NCBI RefSeq assembly: GCF_900100365.1
Contig: NZ_FNKU01000001.1
Coordinates: 248,001 to 312,000 of the forward strand
DNA: 64,000 nt
DNA from: Pseudomonas cannabina
GTDB lineage: Bacteria > Pseudomonadota > Gammaproteobacteria > Pseudomonadales > Pseudomonadaceae
Direction: 5' to 3'
Made by a program: the position numbers and the translations under genes. The notes under the pieces were generated by a model, which saw nothing but the letters and a program-made list of their open reading frames with translations, made no database searches and was not told the DNA's origin. This document shows, piece after piece, positions 9,351-20,059 of the stretch. Each line of letters begins with the position of its first letter. Within the stretch, counting starts at the first letter, position 1.

Positions 9351-10259
9351 ATGAGCTCTGTCGCTGCGCATAGCAAAGCCTCGCCAATGGATGCGCTGCA
9401 ACGCTGGCTACCCAAACTGGTGCTGGCACCCAGCATGTTCATCGTGTTGGTCGGTTTCTATGGCTACATCCTCTGGACCTTCGCGCTGTCGTTCACCAAC
9501 TCGACGTTTTTGCCGTCCTACAAATGGGTCGGCCTGGCGCAATATGCGCGCCTGATGGACAACGACCGCTGGTGGGTGGCGAGCAAGAACCTGGCTGTGT
9601 TTGGCGGCATGTTCATTGCCATCAGCCTGGTGATCGGGGTTTTGCTGGCGGTTATGCTGGACCAGCGCATCCGCCGAGAAGGCATGATCCGCACTATTTA
9701 TCTGTACCCGATGGCGCTGTCGATGATCGTCACCGGTACGGCCTGGAAGTGGCTGCTCAACCCTGGCCTGGGCCTGGACAAAATGCTGCGCGACTGGGGC
9801 TGGGAAGGTTTCCGCCTTGACTGGCTGATCGATCCGGATCGCGTTGTGTACTGCCTGGTCATCGCTGCGGTGTGGCAGTCTTCCGGCTTTGTCATGGCAC
9901 TGTTCCTGGCGGGTCTGCGCGGCGTCGATCAGTCGATCATTCGCGCGGCACAAATGGACGGTGCGAGTTTGCCGATGATCTACTGGCGTGTCGTATTGCC
10001 GAGCCTGCGTCCGGTGTTTTTCAGCGCAGTCATGATCCTCGCGCACATTGCCATCAAGAGCTTCGATCTGGTGGCGGCCATGACGGCGGGCGGCCCCGGT
10101 TACTCGTCGGACCTGCCTGCCATGTTCATGTATTCCTTTACCTTCAGTCGCGGCCAGATGGGCATGGGCTCGGCCAGTGCAATTCTGATGCTCGGCGCAA
10201 TCCTCGCGATTCTGGTGCCGTATCTGTATTCCGAGCTGAGGACCAAACGCCATGACTAG
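9351..10259 (+). CDS. gtsB: Glucose ABC transporter, inner-membrane permease 1
   Basis: 302 residues with about six hydrophobic spans. The cytoplasmic EAA loop of MalF-type permeases is recognisable as IIRAAQMDGASLPMIYWRVV followed by LPSLRP near residues 194-220. It forms the channel with GtsC. The gene ends inside the start of gtsC (8-base overlap), indicating coupled translation. Full length with no defect seen. Confidence 0.94.
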   Translation: MSSVAAHSKASPMDALQRWLPKLVLAPSMFIVLVGFYGYILWTFALSFTNSTFLPSYKWVGLAQYARLMDNDRWWVASKNLAVFGGMFIAISLVIGVLLAVMLDQRIRREGMIRTIYLYPMALSMIVTGTAWKWLLNPGLGLDKMLRDWGWEGFRLDWLIDPDRVVYCLVIAAVWQSSGFVMALFLAGLRGVDQSIIRAAQMDGASLPMIYWRVVLPSLRPVFFSAVMILAHIAIKSFDLVAAMTAGGPGYSSDLPAMFMYSFTFSRGQMGMGSASAILMLGAILAILVPYLYSELRTKRHD

Positions 10260-11097
10260 CCATGTTGGAAAACCGGGCATCAGCTTCAGTCGTGTGGTTA
10301 TTTATGCCGTGCTGTTGCTGGCCTGTCTGATCTATCTGGTGCCATTGGTGGTGATGTTGTTCACCAGCTTCAAGACGCCTGAGGACATCGGCACCGGCAA
10401 CCTGTTGAGTCTGCCGAGCGTAGTCACCGCCATCGGCTGGATCAAGGCCTGGGACATCGTTGACGGCTATTTCTGGAACTCGATCAAGATCACGGTTCCG
10501 GCGGTGCTGATTTCCACCGCGATCGGCGCACTTAACGGTTATGTGCTGTCAATGTGGCGTTTCAAAGGCTCGCAGTTGTTTTTTGGCCTTCTGCTGTTCG
10601 GCTGCTTCCTGCCGTTTCAGACGGTTCTGCTGCCTGCTTCCTTCACGCTGGGCAAGATGGGGCTGGCCAATACGACCGTCGGGCTGGTGTTCGTCCATGT
10701 GGTCTACGGGCTCGCGTTCACCACGCTATTCTTCCGTAACTACTACGTCAGCATTCCCGATGCATTGGTCAAGGCGGCGCGTCTGGACGGTGCCGGTTTT
10801 TTCACGATCTTCGGCCGCATCATTCTGCCGATGTCGACGCCCATCGTAATGGTTTGTCTGATCTGGCAGTTCACCCAGATCTGGAACGATTTCCTGTTCG
10901 GCGTTGTGTTCTCCAGCGGCGAGTCTCAGCCGATCACTGTGGCGCTGAACAACCTGGTCAACACCAGCACAGGCGCCAAGGAATACAACGTTGACATGGC
11001 GGCGGCGATGATCGCCGGCCTGCCGACACTGCTGGTTTACGTACTGGCTGGCAAGTATTTCCTGCGTGGGCTCACAGCCGGCGCGGTCAAGGGGTAA
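10252..11097 (+). CDS. gtsC: Glucose ABC transporter, inner-membrane permease 2
   Basis: 281 residues, MalG-type permease. An N-terminal span (VVIYAVLLLACLIYLVPLVV) leads to about five more, with the EAA loop ALVKAARLDGAGFFTIFGRI followed by ILPMSTP near residues 167-195. It pairs with GtsB and takes energy from GtsD. The start overlaps gtsB by eight bases and the stop is two bases before gtsD. Confidence 0.94.
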   Translation: MTSHVGKPGISFSRVVIYAVLLLACLIYLVPLVVMLFTSFKTPEDIGTGNLLSLPSVVTAIGWIKAWDIVDGYFWNSIKITVPAVLISTAIGALNGYVLSMWRFKGSQLFFGLLLFGCFLPFQTVLLPASFTLGKMGLANTTVGLVFVHVVYGLAFTTLFFRNYYVSIPDALVKAARLDGAGFFTIFGRIILPMSTPIVMVCLIWQFTQIWNDFLFGVVFSSGESQPITVALNNLVNTSTGAKEYNVDMAAAMIAGLPTLLVYVLAGKYFLRGLTAGAVKG

Positions 11098-11099
11098 TC

Positions 11100-12260
<1,161 letters not shown>

Positions 12261-12385
12261 TAAATTGCGCAACGGGTGCACTGGCCGGCCTTCGACTGCC
12301 ACCGGAGCGGCCTGTCGTGAACACAAGCAGTAAATGAAGCAAGACGTCTACCAAAGCTAATAACAATAAAACGAGGATTGATGGG

Positions 12386-13747
12386 ATGAAGAAGATCACC
12401 AAAGGTAAAACGCTTTCCCGGCTTCAGTTGGTAAGCAGGTTGTCGGTGTTGGGTGCCATGGGACTGGCCAGCAGCGTTCATGCAGCCGAACCGTTTGCTG
12501 CCGATTCACCCTGGATGACCGGCGACTGGAACGGCAAGCGTACCGAGTTGCTCGACAAGGGTTATGACTTCTCGCTGGAATACGTTTCCGAGATGGCCAG
12601 CAACCTGAAAGGCGGCTACAACGACGACACCACCGGTCGCTACAGCGATCAGTTCGCGCTGGGCATGAAGGTCGATCTGCAGAAGGTGCTTGGCTGGCAG
12701 GACGCGGAGTTCAAGCTGGCGATTACCGAACGTAGCGGACGCAATATCTCCAATGACCGGATCGGCGATCCTCGTGCCGGTACCCTCAGTTCCTCGCAGG
12801 AAGTCTGGGGTCGTGGCCAGACCTGGCGTCTGACCCAAATGTGGGTCAAGCAGAAGTATTTCGACGGCGCACTGGACGTCAAAGCCGGTCGCTTTGGTCC
12901 GGGCGAAGACTTCAACAGCTTCCCGTGCGACTTCCAGAACCTTTCGTTCTGCGGCTCGCAGGTCGGTAACTACGTGAACACCTGGTACAACTGGCCAATC
13001 AGCCAGTGGGCCTTGCGCGTGAAGTACAACATCACGCCTGAAGTGTACGCACAGGTGGGTGTCTACGAGCAGAACCCGTCCAACCTGGAAACCGGCAACG
13101 GCTTCAAACTCAGCGGCAGTGGCACCGAAGGCATGATCCTGCCGGTCGAACTGGTCTGGACACCGTCCTTCAACTCGTTGCCCGGTGAATACCGTGTCGG
13201 TTACTACAAGAGCACGCCCAACGCCGACGACGTCTATGAAGACGTGAATGGTCAGGCGCAGGCGATTACCGGCGCCGCGTTCAAGTCGCACAGCAGCAAG
13301 CATGGCTGGTGGGTCGTTGCTCAGCAGCAACTGACCGCTCATGACGGCGATGCATCGCGCGGCCTGAGTATCTTTGCCAACGCCACTGTGCATGACAAGG
13401 CGACCAACTTCGTCGACAACTACCAGCAGATCGGTTTCACGTACAAAGGTCCGTTCAACTCGCGTCCGAAAGATGACATCGGTATCGGTTTTGCCCGTAT
13501 CCACGTCAACGACGATGTGCAGGATCGCGTGCGTCTGGCCAACCAGATCAGCGGTATCAACGATTACGACAACCCTGGCTTCCTGCCGGTCCAGAGCACT
13601 GAATACAACTCTGAAATCTACTACGGCTTCCACGTCACTAACTGGCTGACCGTGCGTCCCAACTTGCAATACGTCAAGCACCCTGGCGGCGTAGATCAGG
13701 TGGATGATGCGATTGTGGCGGGCATCAAGATTCAATCGAAGTTCTGA
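12386..13747 (+). CDS. oprB: Carbohydrate-selective outer-membrane porin OprB
   Basis: 453 residues. A long signal region ends near VHAAEP (about residue 33), and the mature protein opens PFAADSPWMTGDWNGKRTELLDKG, the typical OprB start written here in full family sense. It ends with a beta-barrel C-terminal Phe (IVAGIKIQSKF). OprB channels glucose across the outer membrane. ACGAGG precedes the ATG. It closes the gts operon and is followed by a strong terminator. GltR control is inferred from the family. Confidence 0.96.
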   Translation: MKKITKGKTLSRLQLVSRLSVLGAMGLASSVHAAEPFAADSPWMTGDWNGKRTELLDKGYDFSLEYVSEMASNLKGGYNDDTTGRYSDQFALGMKVDLQKVLGWQDAEFKLAITERSGRNISNDRIGDPRAGTLSSSQEVWGRGQTWRLTQMWVKQKYFDGALDVKAGRFGPGEDFNSFPCDFQNLSFCGSQVGNYVNTWYNWPISQWALRVKYNITPEVYAQVGVYEQNPSNLETGNGFKLSGSGTEGMILPVELVWTPSFNSLPGEYRVGYYKSTPNADDVYEDVNGQAQAITGAAFKSHSSKHGWWVVAQQQLTAHDGDASRGLSIFANATVHDKATNFVDNYQQIGFTYKGPFNSRPKDDIGIGFARIHVNDDVQDRVRLANQISGINDYDNPGFLPVQSTEYNSEIYYGFHVTNWLTVRPNLQYVKHPGGVDQVDDAIVAGIKIQSKF

Positions 13748-13791
13748 GTACTGATTGACGCGTAACGCGATCAAGGGTCGTGTGTGCTTTG

Positions 13792-13819
13792 CGGGCAGCC
13801 TGGCTGCCCGTTTTTTTTA
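13792..13819 (+). terminator. Rho-independent terminator after oprB
   Basis: CGGGCAGCC pairs with GGCTGCCCG around a one-base turn (a T, so part of the stem must open), followed by eight T. It ends the gtsABCD-oprB transcript before the mutarotase gene. Confidence 0.85.
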
Positions 13820-13855
13820 TGGCTGAATTCCTTTATTTCAGGGACGCGATTGGCG

Positions 13856-14731
13856 ATGACCATTCACGACGCGCAACCGCCTGAACATCCATTGCAACGC
13901 TTCTTCCGCTCCCGACGTGCCCGACCGGTTTTCGAGTGGGAGCGCCATCAGCTGCGCGACGTACTGGTGATCGATCATCCGCAGTGCCAGGCGGTGTTCA
14001 GCCGACAAGGCGCGCAATTACTGCACTTCCAGCCGCAGGGCCAGAAACCCTGGCTATGGTGCGCAGCACAGTGGCCGCAAGTGGGCGCGATCCGCGGCGG
14101 TGTGCCGGTTTGCTGGCCCTGGTACGGCCGTCATCCCGGTGAAAGCGGTTGGCCCGCGCATGGGTGGGCGCGATTGCTTGACTGGAAGCTGATCGACAGC
14201 AGCGAGTGCGAGGAGGGCGTCAGCCTGCACTGGCGCCTGCAGCTATGGGACTGGCAGGTCAACCTGCACGCCGAGCTGGGGCAGGGCATGGAACTGCGCC
14301 TGAGCACCTGCCATGAAGACCGCGAGCCTTGTCATTTCAGTCATGCGCTGCTGGCTTACTGGCTGATCAGTGACATCGCGGACGTTGCGCTGGACGGTCT
14401 GGACGGCGCTCAGGGCTATGACGAACTCAGTCGCCAGGCTTGCTGGCAGCAGGGCGAACTGCGCGTGGCAGGTGGCTGTCAGCGAGTCTTCGAACATGCC
14501 GGATCCTTGCAACTCCAGGACCCGGCCTGGCAGCGCAGACTCAACATCGATACCGGCGACAGCGCCAACACCGTGGTCTGGCATCCTGGCAGCCGACCCC
14601 TGCTGGGCGTAGGCGGCAGCGAAGCCACCGGCTTCGTCAGAGTGGAAGCCGCCTCAGGCACCGGCGACGCCTTCAGCCTGCGACCGGGCGAACAAGTGCA
14701 ACTGAAATTACAGGCCAGCCTGGCGGGGTAG
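13856..14731 (+). CDS. D-hexose-6-phosphate mutarotase (YeaD family)
   Basis: 291 residues from the ATG at 13856. The sequence has the aldose-epimerase-like fold markers of YeaD proteins: RQGAQLLHFQPQGQKPWLW, GGVPVCWPWYG, AHGWARLLDW and NTVVWHPGSRP. These enzymes interconvert alpha and beta anomers of glucose 6-phosphate, which fits its place beside glucose uptake and zwf. The frame is open further upstream to 13784, but that would run through the oprB terminator, so the later ATG is preferred. No strong Shine-Dalgarno sequence is seen. Confidence 0.9.
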   Translation: MTIHDAQPPEHPLQRFFRSRRARPVFEWERHQLRDVLVIDHPQCQAVFSRQGAQLLHFQPQGQKPWLWCAAQWPQVGAIRGGVPVCWPWYGRHPGESGWPAHGWARLLDWKLIDSSECEEGVSLHWRLQLWDWQVNLHAELGQGMELRLSTCHEDREPCHFSHALLAYWLISDIADVALDGLDGAQGYDELSRQACWQQGELRVAGGCQRVFEHAGSLQLQDPAWQRRLNIDTGDSANTVVWHPGSRPLLGVGGSEATGFVRVEAASGTGDAFSLRPGEQVQLKLQASLAG

Positions 14732-14777
14732 CGCCGGTCACATATTGCCCATGTGGACACCTAATTACCTGGCTTTC

Positions 14778-14925
14778 GTGGGAGCGAGCTTGCTCGCGAA
14801 GGCGGACTGGCATCAGCATAATCTTCGGCGGTCCCAAGGGCCTCTTCGTGAGCAAGCTCACTCCCACATGGGCACCAAATTACCTGGCTTTCGTGGAAGC
14901 GAGCTTGCTCGCGAAGACGGACTGG
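14778..14925. repeat. Three REP-like palindromes
   Basis: GTGGGAGCGAGCTTGCTCGC occurs at 14778-14797, a near-copy with one changed base (GTGGAAGCGAGC...) at 14893-14912, and an inverted relative (GTGAGCAAGCTCACTCCCAC) near 14848-14867. The flanks of the two direct copies are also similar (AATTACCTGGCTTTC). These resemble the REP elements scattered through P. syringae genomes. Confidence 0.8.
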
Positions 14926-15088
14926 CAGGTACACATAACTACCGTGCCGACGACTTGTGCGCTGAGGTGCAGATTTGTAACGCAGCGCAATGTCAGGCCT
15001 TGCCCGCAGTCACTGCCCATAAAAACGCTTTTTTATCACGATGGCACTGACGACGCAGAGTGCGACGTAAGTGACGGCTGAGCCTTGG

Positions 15089-15173
15089 CGCTGATCCGGG
15101 GGATGCGAGGCAGGACGCCGAGCAAGCTGAACCGGGCCATGGATGGCCCGTTGCAGCGGCCCCCGGATCAGCG
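15089..15173. repeat. Structured intergenic repeat with nested hairpins
   Basis: CGCTGATCCGGGGG (15089-15102) is perfectly inverted as CCCCCGGATCAGCG (15160-15173). Inside it sits a second hairpin, CGGGCCAT/ATGGCCCG (15133-15150). The following CCCGACGAAGTCGGG is a third small hairpin. I recognise this as a family of repeats common in Pseudomonas spacers and often mis-called as short proteins. Function unknown. Confidence 0.65.
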
Positions 15174-15319
15174 TCAGGGCGAAGGAACCCGACGAAGTCG
15201 GGCCGGAAACGGAGCCAGGATTTTGGTTACTTTGATCCTTCAAAGTCACTCGCCGAGGGGCGAAAAGGTGCCTTGAGTCGAAAGCATATCCAACTGACCT
15301 CGCAAAACCGCTGTGTGAC

Positions 15320-15483
15320 GCAGAGCGTCACGAAAGGCATTCCGACGCTGGAGCGTGCGGAACGATAACCTATCGTGCGACGCTCCGCGTCTGATCTTGA
15401 GCATGCGGTGCGGAGCGTCACGAAAGGCATTCCGACGCTGGAGCGTGGGGAACGATAACCCTATCGTGCGGCGCTCCGCGTCG
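15320..15483 (+). repeat. Tandem-like direct repeat, two ~73-bp copies
   Basis: Copies at about 15320-15392 and 15411-15483 share GCGTCACGAAAGGCATTCCG, then GACGCTGGAGCGTG, GGAACGATAACC and CTATCGTGCG with few differences. Each copy ends with the inverted CGCTCCGCGTC, so a transcript could fold. They lie just downstream of the hexR stop. Confidence 0.75.
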
Positions 15484-15523
15484 CATGCCGTTCTGGACGC
15501 TCTGCGTCCGATCTTGACCTGTT

Positions 15524-16390
15524 TCAGCCCTGGTCTTCGATCGGATAGCGGCTGTCGTTCAAACTCTCCTTGATCTTGCGCAGGTGCGGCTGAAAGTCGA
15601 CGCCGCGGCGCAGGGTCATGCCGGTCGCCAGCACATCAAGGACGGTGAGCTGAATGATCCGCGAGGTCATCGGCATATAAATGTCGGTGTCTTCCGGCAG
15701 CGGAATATTCAGGCTCACGGTGCTGGCTTGAGCCAGCGGCGAACCTGCCGCGGTCAGGCCGAGCACCGAAGCGCCATTGGCCCGTGCGATGCGTGCCACT
15801 TCCACCAGCTCGCGGGTGCGGCCGGTGTAGGAAATGATCACAAACAACTCCCCCGTGTGCGCCACCGAGGCAATCATCCGCTGCATCAGCACGTCGGCAT
15901 GCGCCGTGACTGCCAGATTGAAGCGGAAGAATTTGTGCTGCGCATCGAGCGCCACCGGCGCGGAGGCGCCCAGCCCGAAAAAATGGATCTGCCGCGCCTG
16001 GATCAGCATGTCCACCGACTTGCTGATCAGCGCCGGGTCCAGTTGCTGGCAGGCGCTGTCCAGCGAAGCAATGGCGCTGCCGAAAATCTTCTGGGTATAC
16101 GCTTCGGGATTATCGTCGGCTTCCACCGCACGGCTGACATAGGCTGCGCCGCTGGCCAGGCTCTGCGCCAGTTGCAGCTTGAGTTCCGGGTAACCACTGA
16201 CGTTGAACGAGCGGCAGAAACGGTTGACCGTCGGTTCGCTGACCTTGGCAGCCTGGGCGAGCGCTGCAATGCTCAAGCGGGTCGCCATCTGCGGATTGAG
16301 CAGAATCACCTCGGCCACCTTGCGTTCGGCCTTGTTCAACTCATCGAGTCGGCCCTGGATTTGCTCCAGGAGGTTTCTTACGCGGTCCAT
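15524..16390 (-). CDS. hexR: HexR, RpiR-family repressor of glucose catabolism
   Basis: 288 residues. The N-terminal HTH_6 domain contains [13 protein letters not shown] and the recognition region [20 protein letters not shown] (near 42-61). The C-terminal SIS sugar-phosphate domain includes [19 protein letters not shown] and [18 protein letters not shown]. HexR binds TTGT-N7/8-ACAA sites and is released by KDPG. AAGGA lies upstream of the ATG. It diverges from zwf-pgl-eda with a dyad site between, and two matching sites sit at gapA/edd. Confidence 0.96.
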   Translation of the reverse strand: MDRVRNLLEQIQGRLDELNKAERKVAEVILLNPQMATRLSIAALAQAAKVSEPTVNRFCRSFNVSGYPELKLQLAQSLASGAAYVSRAVEADDNPEAYTQKIFGSAIASLDSACQQLDPALISKSVDMLIQARQIHFFGLGASAPVALDAQHKFFRFNLAVTAHADVLMQRMIASVAHTGELFVIISYTGRTRELVEVARIARANGASVLGLTAAGSPLAQASTVSLNIPLPEDTDIYMPMTSRIIQLTVLDVLATGMTLRRGVDFQPHLRKIKESLNDSRYPIEDQG

Positions 16391-16525
16391 TCAAAGTCCT
16401 TGTCGGGGCTGATTTACCAACGGTTTTTGACTCGGGCTTTTATTAGCCCTTTAGCCTGTAGCAAAGGTGGCCTATCGTACTGAGGGCCTGTGTTGATCAC
16501 CACTGGAATATGCTTTTAGGCAGAA

Positions 16526-16544
16526 TGTTGTGGTTATTACTACA
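16526..16544. promoter_or_regulatory. Dyad in the hexR-zwf spacer, probable HexR operator
   Basis: TGTTGTGGTTATTACTACA is a 19-bp interrupted dyad of the form TGTnGTnnTnAnnACnACA, 66 bp upstream of the zwf ATG. It keeps the TTGT arm but has ACTA/TACA rather than a clean ACAA, so it is a weaker consensus match than the gapA/edd sites. Confidence 0.6.
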
Positions 16545-16609
16545 TATGGCCTTGAGTAACGCCTTTAAAAAAGGTATTTGTAGCCCAACTTGATAAAAGA
16601 ACCAACATT

Positions 16610-18079
16610 ATGCCCTTGATTACGGTTGAACCGTGCACATTTGCCCTGTTTGGTGCCCTGGGGGACCTGGCGGTACGCAAGCTGTTCCCGGCTCTTTATC
16701 AGCTCGATCGCGCTGGACTGCTGCATGAAGACACTCGAATTCTTGCCCTGGCGCGTGAACCAGGCGACGAACAGTCGCATCTGGCGTACATCGAAAAATC
16801 CATGCGTCGCTTCATTCCCGAAGCGGAGCTCGAGGCAGAAAATGCCCAGCGCTTTCTGGCGCGTCTCAGCTACCTGCACGTCGATTTCCTCAAGGCCGAG
16901 GACTACGTCGCGCTGGCCGAGCGCGTTGGCGATGCGCAAACCCTGATCGCCTATTTCGCGACCCCGGCCTCGGTCTACGGTGCGATTTGCGAAAACCTCG
17001 CGTCGGTGAACCTCGCCGAGCGCACGCGAGCGGTGTTGGAAAAACCGATCGGTCACGACCTGGCCTCGTCGCGCCGGGTCAACGACGCCGTTGCGCAGTT
17101 CTTCCCGGAAAACCGCGTCTACCGCATCGACCATTATCTGGGCAAGGACACGGTGCAAAACCTCATTGCCCTGCGTTTCGCCAACAGCCTGTTCGAGACC
17201 CAGTGGAACCAGAACCATATTTCCCACGTGGAAATCACGGTTGCCGAGAAAGTCGGCATCGAGGGCCGCTGGGGCTACTTCGATCAGGCCGGTCAGCTGC
17301 GCGACATGATTCAGAACCACCTGCTGCAATTGCTTTGCCTGATTGCCATGGACCCGCCCAGCGACCTGTCGGCTGACAGCATTCGTGATGAGAAGGTCAA
17401 GGTGCTCAAGGCCCTGGCGCCGTTCACGCCGGAGCGGCTGGCGACGCAAGTGGTGCGTGGTCAGTACACCTCCGGTTACAGCGAAGGCAAGGCGGTGCCC
17501 GGTTATCTGGAAGAAGAGAACTCCAACACCCAGAGCGACACCGAAACCTTCGTCGCCTTACGTGCCGATATCCGCAACTGGCGCTGGTCAGGTACACCGT
17601 TCTATCTGCGTACCGGCAAGCGCATGCCGCAAAAGCTGTCGCAGATCGTGATCCACTTCAAAGAGCCGCCGCACTACATCTTTGCCCCGGAGCAGCGCTT
17701 GCAGATCAGCAACCGTCTGATCATCCGTCTGCAGCCTGACGAGGGCATTTCCTTGCAGGTGATGACCAAGGATCAGGGCCTGGACAAAGGCATGCAGTTG
17801 CGCAGCGGCCCCTTGCAACTGAATTTTTCTGACACCTACCGCAGCGCTCGTGTCCCCGACGCTTATGAACGGTTGTTGCTGGAAGTCATGCGCGGCAATC
17901 AGAACCTGTTTGTCCGCAAAGATGAAATCGAGTACGCCTGGCAATGGTGCGATCAGTTGATCGCCGGCTGGAAGAAGGCGGGCGATGCGCCCAAGCCTTA
18001 TCCGGCTGGAACCTGGGGGCCGATGAGCTCCATTGCTTTGATTACTCGCGACGGGAGATCCTGGTATGGCGATATGTGA
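16610..18079 (+). CDS. zwf: Glucose-6-phosphate 1-dehydrogenase
   Basis: 489 residues, full length. The coenzyme loop [17 protein letters not shown], the [15 protein letters not shown] segment and the substrate/catalytic motif [14 protein letters not shown] are all present. It oxidises glucose 6-phosphate to 6-phosphogluconolactone. Translation of the next gene, pgl, starts inside its last 14 bases. It heads zwf-pgl-eda, divergent from hexR, and should be derepressed when KDPG is present. Confidence 0.98.
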   Translation: MPLITVEPCTFALFGALGDLAVRKLFPALYQLDRAGLLHEDTRILALAREPGDEQSHLAYIEKSMRRFIPEAELEAENAQRFLARLSYLHVDFLKAEDYVALAERVGDAQTLIAYFATPASVYGAICENLASVNLAERTRAVLEKPIGHDLASSRRVNDAVAQFFPENRVYRIDHYLGKDTVQNLIALRFANSLFETQWNQNHISHVEITVAEKVGIEGRWGYFDQAGQLRDMIQNHLLQLLCLIAMDPPSDLSADSIRDEKVKVLKALAPFTPERLATQVVRGQYTSGYSEGKAVPGYLEEENSNTQSDTETFVALRADIRNWRWSGTPFYLRTGKRMPQKLSQIVIHFKEPPHYIFAPEQRLQISNRLIIRLQPDEGISLQVMTKDQGLDKGMQLRSGPLQLNFSDTYRSARVPDAYERLLLEVMRGNQNLFVRKDEIEYAWQWCDQLIAGWKKAGDAPKPYPAGTWGPMSSIALITRDGRSWYGDM

Positions 18080-18779
18080 TCTGGCGCTGCCAGCAGGGCT
18101 GGTGGCACGTGACTTCGACACTCCGCAAGAACTGGCCGAGGCACTGGCCACCCGCGTGGCGGAAAGTCTGAAACAGGCTATCAGTGAAAACGCTCTGGCC
18201 ACGCTGGTGGTGTCCGGTGGGCGCAGCCCGGTCGCGTTTTTCCAGAGCCTGGCCGCACAGCCGCTGGACTGGTCGAAAGTGGTCATCAGCTTGGCTGACG
18301 AGCGTTTCGTCCCTACCGAGCACGCCGACAGCAATGCCGGTTTGCTGCAACGTCACCTGCTCCAGGGGCCAGCGGCCAAAGCAAAGTTTCTGGGCCTTTA
18401 CAGCGTGGCAGGCAGTGTTGAAGACGCAGCGCTGGCGGCCGATCAGGCGCTGGCCGAACTGCCGCCCATCGATGTATTGATTCTGGGCATGGGCGACGAC
18501 GGGCATACCGCATCGCTGTTCCCCGACAGCCCCAACCTGAGCGAGGCACTGGACCTCGATGGCGAGCGTCGCTGCCTGCCCATGCTCGCACCGAGCGTGC
18601 CGCATCAACGCCTGACCATGACCCGTCGTCTGTTGGCGTCGGCGCGTTTGCCGATTCTGTCGGTGTCCGGTCAGGCCAAACTGGACACTTTGCGCGCTGC
18701 GCTGGCGGGCGATGACGTCGCCGAGATGCCGGTGCGTGCCTTCCTCAACCCGTCTCTCGAGATTTACTGGTGCCCATAA
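18066..18779 (+). CDS. pgl: 6-Phosphogluconolactonase
   Basis: 237 residues. Motifs are [35 protein letters not shown] and [14 protein letters not shown], the NagB/Pgl phosphosugar signature. It hydrolyses 6-phosphogluconolactone made by Zwf. The start overlaps zwf by 14 bases and the stop is 17 bases before the chosen eda start, so the three genes form one unit. Confidence 0.97.
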   Translation: MAICDLALPAGLVARDFDTPQELAEALATRVAESLKQAISENALATLVVSGGRSPVAFFQSLAAQPLDWSKVVISLADERFVPTEHADSNAGLLQRHLLQGPAAKAKFLGLYSVAGSVEDAALAADQALAELPPIDVLILGMGDDGHTASLFPDSPNLSEALDLDGERRCLPMLAPSVPHQRLTMTRRLLASARLPILSVSGQAKLDTLRAALAGDDVAEMPVRAFLNPSLEIYWCP

Positions 18780-18796
18780 GCAAAGGAACCGTCGCC

Positions 18797-19471
18797 ATGA
18801 CACAGAACGAAAATAACCAGCCGCTCAACAGCATGGCGAACAAGATTGCCCAGATCGACGAACTCTGCGCCAAGGCGAAGATTCTGCCGGTCATCACCAT
18901 CGCCCGCGAACAGGACGTGCTGCCGCTGGCTGACGCGCTGGCCGCCGGGGGCATGACCGCGCTGGAAATCACCCTGCGCTCGACGTTCGGGCTGAGTGCG
19001 ATCCGTATGTTGCGCGAGCAGCGCCCAGAGCTGTGCACCGGCGCCGGGACCATTCTGGACCGCAAGATGCTGGCCGACGCCGAGGCCGCGGGCTCGCAGT
19101 TCATCGTCACCCCCGGCAGCACCCAGGAACTGCTGCAGGCCGCGCTCGACAGTCCGCTGCCGTTGCTGCCAGGCATCAGCAGTGCATCGGAAATCATGAT
19201 TGGCTATGCGATGGGCTATCGCCGCTTCAAGCTTTTCCCGGCTGAAATCAGCGGCGGTGTGGCGGCGATCAAGGCCTTGGGCGCGCCTTTTAACGAAGTG
19301 CGCTTCTGCCCAACCGGCGGCGTCAACGAGCAGAACCTCAAGAGCTACACGGCGTTGCCTAACGTCATGTGTGTTGGCGGAACCTGGATGATCGATAACG
19401 CCTGGGTCAAGAATGGCGACTGGGGCCGTATTCAGGAAGCCACAGCGCAGGCGCTGGCACTGTTTGACTGA
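18797..19471 (+). CDS. eda: KDPG aldolase (KDPG/KHG aldolase)
   Basis: 224 residues from the ATG at 18797, which follows AAAGGA at a suitable distance. An open in-frame GTG at 18770 overlapping pgl is less likely. Class I aldolase residues are seen: the Glu in ALEITLRST, GAGTIL, TPGSTQEL and the Schiff-base Lys in RFKLFPAE. It splits KDPG to pyruvate and glyceraldehyde 3-phosphate, the last Entner-Doudoroff step and the substrate source for GapA. Confidence 0.97.
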   Translation: MTQNENNQPLNSMANKIAQIDELCAKAKILPVITIAREQDVLPLADALAAGGMTALEITLRSTFGLSAIRMLREQRPELCTGAGTILDRKMLADAEAAGSQFIVTPGSTQELLQAALDSPLPLLPGISSASEIMIGYAMGYRRFKLFPAEISGGVAAIKALGAPFNEVRFCPTGGVNEQNLKSYTALPNVMCVGGTWMIDNAWVKNGDWGRIQEATAQALALFD

Positions 19472-19545
19472 TCGATAGTATTTCAGGGTCAGCGCTCAGC
19501 GGGCTGACTCTGGCAATGAAGTTGTTGTTGGTTGTATGGCTTTTG

Positions 19546-19577
19546 CGGTGCGCCCTGGTCCGGAGCACCGTTTTTTT
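19546..19577 (+). terminator. Rho-independent terminator after eda
   Basis: CGGTGC pairs with GCACCG around a 13-base loop and is followed by seven T. It would end the zwf-pgl-eda transcript before the convergent DUF3820 gene. Confidence 0.75.
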
Positions 19578-19601
19578 CATCCCGGACCGTATCCCCTTTG
19601 C

Positions 19602-19841
19602 TTATCCCCTGTCCTTGAACGACTGACGCGGACGCGTGCGCAGCGGGTCAAGCAGCGCGCTAAGGCCGTTGTGATCGATTTCCTGCATCAGCGCCAGCAG
19701 GCCGCCCAATTCTCCTTTGGGAAAGCCCTCCCGGGCGAACCAGTTCAGATAATGCCCCGGCAAATCGGCGATCAGCCGCCCTTTGTATTTGCCGAACGGC
19801 ATTTCCTGGGTGACCAGCAGTTTGAGTTTTTCCGGATTCAT
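19602..19841 (-). CDS. DUF3820 family small protein
   Basis: 79 residues from the ATG at 19841, which follows AGGA by nine bases; an ATG at 19862 would add seven residues. The core MPFGKYKGRLIADLPGHYLN and the following WFAREGFPKGELGGLLALMQEI fit the DUF3820 family, once described as a quorum-sensing-regulated virulence factor family. The biochemical role is unknown. It stands alone, convergent with eda. Confidence 0.8.
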   Translation of the reverse strand: MNPEKLKLLVTQEMPFGKYKGRLIADLPGHYLNWFAREGFPKGELGGLLALMQEIDHNGLSALLDPLRTRPRQSFKDRG

Positions 19842-20059
19842 CTTAGCAAGTCCTGTCATCACCTTTCGGGCAGCTCGATACGTGCATTCTGCATGCAGGC
19901 CAAACGACAGTTCATGCAGAAGCCACGATCGGATAAATGTGAAAATTTCGTAAGTAATTGTTTTTAAATAACTTTTTAATCATTTGAAACTGGCACGCCA
20001 TCTGCAATTACCTATTCATCGAACATTTTCGTATCAACCTGCCATTAGGAAATTATCAA

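Larger units (their letters stand above)
14732..15523. other. Gene-free repeat island between mutarotase and hexR
   Basis: No credible gene is present. The stretch holds three REP-like palindromes, a large structured repeat near 15089-15173 and a direct repeat of about 73 bp, each listed separately. Short open frames here overlap the repeats and have no recognisable product. Confidence 0.8.

Noticed and set aside
12506..13774. Long antisense frame (422 codons) opposite oprB
   Set aside because: Shadow of a clear porin gene; high-GC third positions keep the opposite frame open.
14440..15276. Several short open frames on both strands (for example 14440-15081, 14745-15050, 15010-15249, 15085-15276)
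   Set aside because: They overlap REP palindromes and the structured repeat, have repeat-derived composition and no family similarity.
15320..15483. Possible CRISPR array
   Set aside because: Only two copies, far longer than CRISPR repeats, with no regular spacers and no cas genes.
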